Shown in pieces: positions 49,992 through 60,100 of a stretch of 64,000 nucleotides of DNA (position 1 is the first letter of the stretch; each line of letters starts with the position of its first letter). The stretch covers positions 16,678,001 through 16,742,000 of the forward strand of contig OZ199838.1 in NCBI GenBank assembly GCA_964304625.1, read 5' to 3'. The notes below the pieces were generated by a model, which was not told the origin of the DNA, searched no databases, and was given only the letters and a program-made list of their open reading frames with translations. The translations under genes were made by a program, and so were the position numbers. The stretch is from Kudoa neothunni. Taxonomy: Eukaryota; Cnidaria.

Positions 49992-50550
49992 CTATATATA
50001 TCGTGTTTGGAATTTCTCTCTGATGACCGACAATTGTTGTTTGATTGCAAAGCTGTGGTGAAGTATTCGTCTGCAATCGCTTGATTGGTCATCTAATGTA
50101 TTTAATGAGGATTTCGCTTCTGCTTCGCGACCATTAGTCGAGAGAGATTTTTCGCACCACTTGCTCGAACTAACCACATGGCGATTCTTTGAAACCAATT
50201 CTTTCACGGAGCCTATGATGTGTTTTGCTTGGACGATCGCATTGGATAACTGTCGATGAATTTCAGTCATATTGGAATTGAATAGCTCTACTGTGTCGTC
50301 GGAGGTGCGTGAATCTGGGTCACCAATACTGTCCGCAATAATCAACTCGCACGTTTCCATTTGAGTGGCAATCATCTTTACCAATTTTACACAACACCAC
50401 CTGCACAAATACCTCTCCGATGGTGTCCAATGACATTAGAATATTTGTCATTTCTTCGAATGGTTCGGTTGCTGTGGTTGCACTCTCAGGATTGACAGTT
50501 GACAACTCAATTTCCACCATCTTTAATGTGTGCGTGCGCGTGGAAATCAT
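49992..50550 (-). CDS. Small coiled-coil protein, family unassigned
   Basis: Two exons joined by a 37-base intron (GTATTTGTGCAG...AAAG) give about 160 residues. They start MISTRTHTLKMVEIELSTVN, or at the internal MVEIEL, and run through FEEMTNILMSLDTIGE and MIATQMETCELIIADSIGDP. Then come VELFNSNMTEIHRQLSNAIV and QAKHIIGSVKELVSKNRHV, and the end is LSVIREKFQTRYI. The first 100 residues are predominantly helical with heptad spacing. A small Mediator-type subunit (for example MED11) or another scaffold coiled-coil would fit, but no diagnostic motif was seen. The stop lies 272 bases upstream of the XPO1 start, same strand. That spacer contains TGAGCGGTATCCGCTCA, a 17-base palindrome (about 49845-49861). 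Confidence 0.6.
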
Positions 50551-51769
50551 TCATTTTATATTTTTAGATTCATATTTTTATATTTATTTTTATGCAGATT
50601 AAAGTTAATTTTTTAATTCGATGTAAATAGTTAAGATCAATTATGTATGAAGTTTATATGTTGTAGTTGGTGGATATTGTAAAAAATTTTGAGATTTTTT
50701 GGTTGGTAAGGAAATCAATAATGTACATTAATATCAATGTAAAGGGGGATACAAATCGAAAAGGGTTCTATCGCTCAAGTAAATATTTCGAGACTAACCG
50801 ACAATATGACGATATCACAATATAGCACTATTAAACTGAAATTACATTATAACGCGAGGTTCTAATGCGCAAATAGACGATAGAATACTTAGAATTACGG
50901 CTCGCAAAATTCTAAGTATTCTTTCATCATTTGCTCACGCATCGACTCCTTAACACTATTTTATGGCTCAGTCGGGACGTTTTAGACTGCTGAATTTCAT
51001 GGTTACATTTTAAATTTCTGTCATCTAAAACCCTCCCATTATAGGTAGGCACTCTAATTGGATTCGCAGGGGGAGTCTATTTGAACCAATCCTACGAAGT
51101 ACGACGGTTTGCAATTTTTCCAATGTCATTTTTTAGATTGTAGACATTTCCAAACTGTATGACTTGATTTCGGAAGAAAAGGATAAAATTATCAAGAAAA
51201 AAAACTGAATTCTCTCGGATTGACGCTTCCAACCTAATTTTAATAAAGATTTGTTAATCCATAATTATGCTATTAAATATTGAATTTGGAATTTCTTATT
51301 CTGCGACTGCGACTGCGACTGTGACTGTGACTATGACGTGATCAATGTCAGTATTAATCGGGACGACACTGCGTTCAATAAAATTTTTCGTTTCTAACGT
51401 ATTTTTTAAAAAATTAGCCCCGTCCCAAGCTACATAATCCATGTAGAAATATGTTTGTGTGCGCACTGCCGTTAAAAAACCTTCTTATGTTTATATTTTA
51501 TTTGGTTCAACAATTATTGCAACCATTTAGAGAAACTATAATCTCTGAACAATATTAACTTCTCAAAATCACATGACTTTAAGCGATTGCGGACCTTTCG
51601 CGATGTTAATCCAACCCGTGAGACATGCTTGTCTTTTACATTTCGCATAACTCACAGGGATAGAATAAATTAACCTGTAAGATGTTTAAGGTTAGATTGA
51701 TCACAATAAATTAGAGGATTATCGCATATTTTTGAAATAGATTCGTTTAAATAATCTCCTATTTCTTCC
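50551..51769. other. Intergenic DNA with a perfect hairpin
   Basis: No gene is supported. GAATACTTAGAATT at 50883-50896 pairs perfectly with AATTCTAAGTATTC at 50908-50921 around an 11-base loop. A short (GCGACT)n run is at 51301-51330. Confidence 0.45.
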
Positions 51770-52125
51770 CTATATATGATATATGATATGTGATGTGATA
51801 TATGATATGTGATGTGATATATGATGTGATATATGATGTGATATATGATGTGATATATGATATGTGATGTGATATATGATGTGATATATGATATGATATG
51901 TGATGTGATATATGATGTGATATATGATATGTGATGTGATATGTGATGTGATATATGATATGTGATGTGATATATGATGTGATATATGATATGTGATGTG
52001 ATATATGATATGTGATGTGATATATGATATGTGATGTGATATATGATATGTGATGTGATATGTGATGTGATATATGATATGTGATGTGATATATGATATG
52101 TGATGTGTGATGCGTGATGCGTGAT
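51770..52125. repeat. Tandem satellite of TGATATATGATATGTGATG-type units
   Basis: About 350 bases of interleaved TGATATATGATATG and TGATGTGATA motifs, with higher-order variation between 10- and 19-base units. On the minus strand the frame stays open, giving His-Ile-Ser, His-His-Ile and Tyr-Ile-Thr repeats. It is simple-sequence expansion, not a protein domain. Confidence 0.95.
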
Positions 52126-52410
52126 GTGTACGGTGTACGACGATAAAAAGTGGATCAGTAATATACATGAGTCTTCTTTCTCGACAAAGCTTAGGTTGAC
52201 TTAGAGTGGAGTCAGAGAAGACATTATTAATTTGCATATTTGAATGTTTAATTTTGAAAAAATCTAAAATTGTGAAAAAAGTGTCTATAATTACGTTTTT
52301 AACTTCATCATTATGTGTAATCCACTTGAAACAGTCAAACTTTTTCGAATTAGGAGGAAAGATAGGTGCGATAACATGTGCCGTTGTTAATTTAGAAAAG
52401 AATTCAAGCT
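52126..52410 (-). CDS. Possible exon running into the satellite, unassigned
   Basis: A minus-strand frame reads LTTAHVIAPIFPPNSKKFDC, FKWITHNDEVKNVIIDTFFT and ILDFFKIKHSNMQINNVFSD, then enters the satellite without a stop. Its composition is more protein-like than neighbouring frames. No family is recognised. A plus-strand 90-codon frame overlaps it (52206-52478) and is less convincing. It may be a gene fragment truncated by satellite growth. Confidence 0.25.
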
Positions 52411-55400
52411 ATATACCACCCTCTAAAAATTTCAACAAAAATTCATTCATTTCGATCGGTCAAGTATGTGCAAAATAATTCATTTCAGTATACTTTGACA
52501 TAGCCATTCTTCCATTCCATGCCCCATACATATCATGATTTTGATAAAGTGATCCATATTTCATATTTCACTCCCAGATAAAATATTTCTTTTAATTCAA
52601 ACTGATCTGCAGTAGTCTCCTTCAACTGATCCTTATAATTAGTGATATGTTTAATTTTGGGTCTTGTAGTCTGTTTAAAATTGGACATTTATGAAACTTT
52701 AAATTATCTGTACCAATTGAGGGTTCTTCAGAGTTTTTAAATGCGAAAGTTTTATAATGTGTGCAAATGTAGTGGGAGATTTGTAAATGCAATGTTACTA
52801 TTTAATGAGTGAGAAGTATTTCTAAGGATGGAGATATGGAGATCTGCAAATTGACAGCATTTGTGTTCCCAATTAACCCAATATTCTTTTCTCTTTTCAG
52901 AAGGAAACTTACGTTAATTTTTTAAAATGACATTTTTGTGGATCTTTATCTAAAGAATTGGAACACTTAAGGCTGGCATTATTCCCCTGTGGCCTAACGT
53001 CCACTCGGACACATTAACAATGTTTGTCCGACTAGATTTTGTCCTATTCCAATCTAATGTTGTGCTTTCGCGGATTGATTTTGTCAGACAATGTGCCACA
53101 TTGGTATTAGTTAATTATTAATATTTAGTAATTAATTATTAATGGACAATAATAGAAAGGTGTCCGAACCTATTTGTTATCCATGCTGACAAAAAATAAA
53201 TTTTTCACTGTTTTTCTTTTTTGAATTCAATTAAAATTAATGTTTTATAGTTAACAATTAACAATAAAATGTGATTTGCGTAATTTTGCATTTACGGCTG
53301 GCTATACTTACTTTGATATGCTAAAATCAAAGTTTCATGTAAATTATAAAAGTTAAAATTGTAAATTTCAGGAATAATTAATGGATGTAATGAATGTAAT
53401 GATTGCTGCGGAAATCCATTCTCTAAATACCCCCAAAAATGGGAGAGACTGGTGATGATCCTATCTTAACACTAGAGTGAGACTCCGGAGGTTGTGAGTT
53501 CAAATCCCGAGGTCGGTTGAAGACGCATCCTTGATGTGTAGTAGTTTATACTCTGTAATGATAACTTTGTTTCAAGGACACAAATATTATTGCGAGCGAT
53601 ACAGGGAGGATTATTTTTTGGTCAAGTTGGAAGAGTCAGATTTAAAACATGCACTTCTAAATGAACTTGGTGTCAATTAAGTCCCCAAGATGAAATTAGC
53701 AGTTTTATGAATAAATTGGTTCTTTATAAACGGCGAAAATACTAACATTTTTAGAATTATTATTATCTAATTTTAAGTTTTTGTATTTTGACATAACGTT
53801 GATAAACGAGCGTTACAATATCTATTTCAATGCAATTTTAACACTTTATTATGTTCTCTTCAACAAATGAAACGTCTTTTTTTAATCTTATTATTTAAAA
53901 ATTTGATTCTGCTTAATTACATTGTCATTGTCATTTTCATATTCACTTTGAATTTTTTCAGTTAAATTAAGAATAAATTTTAACTAGTTCTTATGTTGTT
54001 TGTTCGTGCGAATAAGCTCGGGTATTTTAAAATATATACAAATATTGGCATCGTAACAAACAATATCAAGAATATCGTAAAATATTGTAAGATATTATGC
54101 TTAACTTTCTCGCTTTTAGGTTATAATCATGAATAATTTGTTTTTATTATAAAAATCTATTATTTCTGGCTTCTGTAATCAACAATATGTTTATTAGCAT
54201 GCTAACTTAATAAACTATGGTGATTTTTCATAATCATATATAAATTCTGAGGAATTATATTCACTATTTCCATAATAATTAGGAGGCAAGAATGCCACAG
54301 TTTTGATAACTCTGCCAACAATAGTTGCTATCCTTTGCAAAATAGACTTTGTAAGTCGTCTCATTGTAGTAATAAAATTGTCGCATATAAAGTTTCTAAC
54401 CTTCGTCTAAGAAACTCTCATAACTATATCGTCTGGATTTAATTTTAATTCAGGATTCTTACAAAAATTTCTTTTAGAGATTTCGCAATTAATTAAAAAA
54501 GTATTTCCCGCGTTAAACAAACCGCACATTTATTTTCAGCCTTCCATGCTTTGTAGAATGTGTATCTTGAATGGTCACCTTCCTTCAGCATTGCAGAATT
54601 GTTCATTCATTGTAAGAAATGATGATGGAAAATTATTTTTTTTCATTTCAAAATGAAAATTCTCAGTAAAAAGCTAATAAATGCATTTTTGTCTCTTCCT
54701 CTATTCTCGTGTTTGTCAAATCTAATCTATGTACAAATTATAATAAATTTATAATAGCTAAAAAATTAATAAATCAGATGATTTCTAGACTTTAGGGAGA
54801 TTAATCATTATTTTTTGGGTTAAGAACGATCCTAAATTCATTTTAAGGGAAATTTTAACCAGCATGTGACCAAAAATGCAATGGGTTCAAGTAGAATAAA
54901 AATAATTTATCATAAAAGGAATTGAATTTACAACAATAAATTAGATTTTTTGAATCTAATAATGAAACTTTTAAAAAATGAGCATTTATCTGAGGTCACT
55001 TTTGATCATAATGTCAGTATGAGTGTTAAATAACTCATATGCAATAGTTTGTTTATCCTCCATGTTCTAGTTATATGTTCCTCTTATTGTCTAATTAATT
55101 TTCAGTTTTAAAAATTAATTTTAAATTAAAGATTGTTACATCATATTTTTAAAATCATAGTTATTTACTACTCAAATTAATTATTGGAGATTAAGAACAA
55201 TCACATGTTTATCTCATTTTTTAATTAAGGAGTTTTATATCACAATACAGAATAATATAAAAATTCACCATGATAAAAAAATAGTTAAAGTTAAGTTCAT
55301 TACAATAATTAAATACATAACTCATCGATAAAATTTTTATTTCTCACCTTAATTCATTTTTAATAAATCCGAATTTATTACCTATATACAAATATTTTTA

Positions 55401-56069
55401 AATCTCTATTTTTTTAATAATAATTGTTTAATATATTAACACGATTTTTTCTGTCTTATTTTAACAATATATTAAAGTCAATTTTTTTATATTTTTATTC
55501 TAAATAATATAATTTCTCATTAATTTGATTAATAATTTTAAAAGTTGGAGAAATTCAATTACCAATCTAGTTATCACGCCAGCAAATCCATTAAGTCATA
55601 TACGTACAATTAAGCAATCTTCATAAAAGTTTTAACTAATAAATCGTTAATTATTACATATAATAGAATTCATTGATATGGAATCAATGTGAAATTATAC
55701 TTTTATCATTGCAGTACAAATAAATCTTTGTATTGTTCAGTATACCAAAAAATTGGAGACAATAACAATAAATGGAATGTGCAATAATAGTATGTTGATT
55801 TTCGTCTATTCACACTTCATTAATGAATAATTTGAACAACACTACATAAAGTCAAACAAAAACTTCCTCATAAAAAAAAGCGAAACACTATAGAGAAATT
55901 TTTATATTAAAATGCGAAAATAAATAAACGATCATGTAGAATTAATTTTAAAAATTAACACTGCATTTAAATAATTATATTATTTTTTTTAAATTATCTA
56001 AAAAAATAAATTCACCATCACTATAAAATGTACATCGTACAAAAACCTAATGATAAAAAATCAATAAGT
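52411..56069. other. Long gene-poor region
   Basis: No gene is supported over 3.6 kb. A GC-richer patch at 52975-53100 (ACGTCCACTCGGACACATTA and after) looks like part of an unclassified repeat. At about 53440-53525 a block with AGACTCCGGAGGTTGTGAGT and TCAAATCCCGAGG resembles the anticodon-to-T-arm half of a tRNA, but it does not fold cleanly and is probably a SINE or tRNA relic. The remainder is AT-rich. Confidence 0.45.
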
Positions 56070-56079
56070 CGCATGCGCA
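56070..56079. promoter_or_regulatory. NRF-1-like site before small membrane protein gene 1
   Basis: CGCATGCGCA is 35 bases upstream of the ATG at 56114 and matches most of the NRF-1 consensus YGCGCANGCGCR. NRF-1 sites are frequent in promoters of nuclear genes for respiratory-chain parts. Confidence 0.5.
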
Positions 56080-56113
56080 TATCCATATCTGGCCTGCGCC
56101 AATAAGTTTTAAA

Positions 56114-56456
56114 ATGTCCTTTTACAGCGACAGCCTTAAAGCGATACCAAGCTACACCAGGCGCTTCATAATTCATCCATTTTTGGTAAAGGATATTATT
56201 TTATCAAATATTCAACCACAATTTAACAATACTATATAGATTGGTACGTTGTTGGGTGCGGTGGCAGCTCAAGCTACATTTGTTTATTGGGCTGTAAGAT
56301 CCTATACCTAAAATACGGACGCCTTATTAATTTAATAATGACTTAAAATTTTTTGTTTAGCGACCTATACTCTTAGAAAAGATCGACAAGATGAATTCTC
56401 GTTATACACCTAGAGAACCTCTTCGTGACTATCCAGTTATTCCAAGAAAAATCTAA
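56114..56456 (+). CDS. 73-residue single-span membrane protein, NDUFA3-like
   Basis: Three exons (56114-56185, 56240-56293, 56361-56456) encode MSFYSDSLKAIPSYTRRFII, HPFLIGTLLGAVAAQATFVY, WARPILLEKIDKMNSRYTPR and EPLRDYPVIPRKI. All junctions are phase 0. One hydrophobic span covers about residues 22-42. It is followed by KIDKMNSRYTP...LRDYPVIP, which resembles the MINKATPYNYPVPVRD-type tail of NDUFA3, a complex I accessory subunit of the mitochondrial inner membrane. The similarity is short and from memory, so another small mitochondrial protein is possible. The NRF-1-like site just upstream and the tandem neighbour of similar type favour a respiratory role. The gene was missed by long-frame searches because no exon exceeds 100 bases. 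Confidence 0.6.
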
Positions 56457-56522
56457 TGTAGTTGGAACTATTTTTAAAAATTTATCGTTGTTCAACCGTG
56501 TTTGAATAGTGCGTTGTTTGCG

Positions 56523-56534
56523 TGCGCAGGCGCG
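56523..56534. promoter_or_regulatory. Perfect NRF-1 consensus before small membrane protein gene 2
   Basis: TGCGCAGGCGCG fits YGCGCANGCGCR at every position and ends 11 bases before the ATG at 56546. It lies between the two small membrane-protein genes, which are only 89 bases apart. Confidence 0.65.
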
Positions 56535-56545
56535 GATATTTAAAA

Positions 56546-56894
56546 ATGCAGTTGGTACACGCAGTCCATTACTATGTAATAAACCCAGTTTTCGACCACA
56601 CATGTTGACTTTGTGCATTAGAGTAGATTGATGTGCGTTTTTGTCTTAGGAACATTCCTTTATTTCAGACCTAAGGTAGGAATTGGTTCGATAGAGAGAA
56701 TGAGTGGATTCAAGCAAATTCATTCATTCTATCTTCCACCTGAGTGAGAGAAAGTAATTTTTAATATATTTTAGGTTTACGAACCTTCCAAATTCTATCC
56801 AGAAATAATGTCAGGCGAATTCTACTATCAATCTTGTGAGAATGAAGGTCATTTGTTTAATCAAATACCAGAAGAAGAATTTCGCTGGTTCTAA
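56546..56894 (+). CDS. 67-residue single-span membrane protein, NDUFB1-like
   Basis: Three exons (56546-56575, 56622-56675, 56775-56894), all phase 0, encode MQLVHAVHYYSRLMCVFVLG, TFLYFRPKVYEPSKFYPEIM, SGEFYYQSCENEGHLFNQIP and EEEFRWF. A hydrophobic span lies at about residues 12-25, and the soluble tail ends LFNQIPEEEFRWF. Compare the LFKRELQPSEEVTWK tail of NDUFB1 (MNLL subunit of complex I), which is similar in length and topology. The match is suggestive only. The splice choice was fixed by phase: only the acceptor at 56621 keeps the frame. A minus-strand frame across this gene (56373-56618) is antisense. Confidence 0.58.
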
Positions 56895-57177
56895 AAATAC
56901 TACAAACAGTTTGGTTTCGTAGTTTTTGGGCGAATTTTTGAAATAGTTTCACCACTCTATTTCGATATTTTATTACAGTTGTTTTTATGCGCGGCTAAGT
57001 TATTGGTGGGCTTAGTGATGAACTTTTAACATTCGATTTGCTACCGACCGACCCATTGAATGATTATTTTAAAGTTAATAGTATATGAAACAATAAATAG
57101 ATACGAATTGTTAATACAGTCAAAAGTAGCTTAGAGATAGTAAAATTGTTGTGTTGATAATATTTTTTGTTTGTTCT

Positions 57178-60100
57178 ATGTATTATTTTGAAGGATTAAT
57201 AGTGCAGTTAGCCCTATATTTGATACTGTGTAAATTTTGCGTGTAGATTGGTTGAAAATCGGTAATAGATTATATTTTGTAGTTTCAAAGTTCGAGTGTG
57301 AAGAAGAGCTCCATTTTAGTATTTTAAATGATGGCACAATGGAGTTGCAAACTAAGGGCGGAGATTACTCCATTGATGACCAACTGTGTTATTTTCGATT
57401 CGGAGTAGAAACCGACGGTGGAGGATTTGAATTTGTCGACCTGCCCAACTGCCCCAATTCCAAAGAGTCGGATAAAGGAAAGTGTATTACAGATTGTTAC
57501 AACGAAAGCTATTCCATACCTCCAGCTGTATTGCCAGCCAAGCTCAAATACATAAGAATAATATCGGCAAGCGATACGGAACTGTTGTTAAATTCGAAAG
57601 GAAAAATTCTCACTTTTTCCCTCAAAAGGGTTATCGGTATATTTTTTATATTGCATTTATTTGTATCTTCTCTCTTAAATTTGAAAATTTAAGAGTCGTT
57701 TTATAAAGTCGGCAATACACATAATTTAAACACCGTTTAAAAATTTTGGTAGCCCCCAAAAGAGGACCATAATCATAAATTTTACCAATATAATAGAATT
57801 TAAAAATATTTCAATCATCCAATTTTAAATTTATATAATTTGAATGAAACATATTTATAATTAAAGTGTTATTCTGTTTTATATTTTTCGGGCATTCTTG
57901 CACTTATCATGTTTTTTATATTAACTCTCTAATGCAGGCAGGCAGGGGTTCTCAATCGTTTTTTCAAATTTACCTCCTTAACTTGGAAGCCGAATCCATA
58001 TTTACTTTAAGATTTTTTTACACCGGTTTAGCTATAGTAGAGGCTATTTGCAAGCTAAATTCTAAAAGGCATGTACACCTGTGCAATGACAATCTCTAAT
58101 CCCATCAACTCTTATTCATAAGCTGTATACAGATTGGATTTTTTAAGTTTTGCCACATTAAATTATTTCTGACCCATCCTCCACTCTTAGGAACTATAAT
58201 TAATTAGAAATACTCAAAACTAATGGCACTTGAATAATATTTACCATGAAAATAGTCATTTTAAGAATTTCCGCCTAATTCTTATTGAGTTTAGCAGCCA
58301 TGAATAATATGATTCCCTGGAAATCCTAAAGTACGTCACAAACACATAATGAAGTAATTTCCCACCGGTTGAGAATCCCTACTCTAATGTACTAAAAATT
58401 GGCTGCATCCCGATGAATTTTGAGGTAAAAAATTACACCATATTTTTATTTCTCCATTCAAACCATAAAAATTATCTGATTCCAGAAAATAAAAATAGAC
58501 AAAATCCCAAAGCTATATTCAACTGTAAAATAACTAACATCCCCAGTAGTAATCCTCATAATCCTACGAAACCTGTATTCGTTAAAATCCGCCATGACAA
58601 CTTTTGACTGAAGCTTAATTTTTTAATAGATTTCATATTTTTATCATGTAATAAATATTTTAATTTTTATTTGCCCAACAAAATATAACATTTAATGAGA
58701 ATAAGATTTTCAAACACTCAGAATGAATTTTGCAACGGTGTTTCGTAAATCTGAAACAAATAGTAGTGGGTTTCTCATCAATTTTCCGTAAACATCATTC
58801 AAACCTTGAAGACACTGTTCATTCATTTGGTGTGCTGAGTTATAACGAAATAGATAAGGTCGAGCTCGTAGGATTTTGGACTTCACGGATGTTTCTTTCC
58901 ATTAATGGAAAGATATAGTAACTTTGCAATATTTTTAAAAACTCAATCCTAAGCGTATTATGTCCTGAAATTTTTTTTATGTAAAACGTATATTTAAATA
59001 ATAACTCTATCAAATAGAAAAATCCCATTATAGGCGGTCATTACTGATTGTGGATTGACCTGAATTCTCAAAGTTTGCAATTTCGTCCGATTCTTACGGC
59101 ATATCAGTTGTAACGTGTTCATAATCACTTTAAAAGAATTTGATTAATCATTTTAACTACTATCGGCGAAATCCATCTCCATTATCGCAATGATAAAATT
59201 AAAAAACAAAGACACGTGATCGCCTCTATTGGTAATAACCGTATAACTTTAAATTTATCCGTCAAATAAACCTAAAATTTTATTTATGTAATAATTATTA
59301 TTTTATCTATCAGCTGGATTGAAAAAAATCTGGGGTAATTTTTTACCCTAACAAATCAATTGGAGCGTAAATTTGTAATAATTTTATATTTTTAGTTATA
59401 ATATTTTAAAATAATATATTTCTCACCTTTTCGGATGACTATAAAAAACCCTTATCCTACGATGAGAAAACAAATCATATACAACCAAAAACTTTTTGTT
59501 GGTGTAAAAATTTATCCCAAATTCATTAGAGGGTTAATTATTCTTTTACAAATAATTCTTGCTTATTCTTATTCCGACTAGGTATATATCGTTGATTTTA
59601 GTTTATATATATTATATCGATGATCAATTATATTTTCTTGTTTGTAATTTGTTATCTGAATAAAATGCTTAATCATAGAAATTTTATTTAAAAAATTAGT
59701 CGAGCGACAAGGTGTCTTTAAATATAATGAAAAGTATTTTTACCAGTTTAAATGTCAATAATGGCCAGAGTCCTATAGTTGTGTCTATGCCAGGGAAGTT
59801 TCATCACATTTCTTATATATTAGCGCGATGAGTAAGTTTAAGACAATACAGTAAGGTCTCGATATTGCGTAGTAAACTGGGGCCTGAGCTTTTACCACCC
59901 AATATTGAGTTTTGCGCGTACGCGGAGTATCAATTTTTTATTTTTAAACAGAGGAATTATCTTTTTTGTTTTAATTATTCAATTAAGAATGTGAACAGCG
60001 TTAGTCTAACATTATAGGAACTTTTCTTATTTATTTCGCGAACTCTTGATCAAGATTTTAACATATCAAGGAGAGTTGAAGACATCTAGCCATGTTTATA

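Noticed and set aside
53440-53525. tRNA-like half with TCAAATCC B-box
   Set aside because: The T-stem and acceptor do not pair properly and no A box fits at the right distance. It is mentioned only as a possible relic within the gene-poor region.
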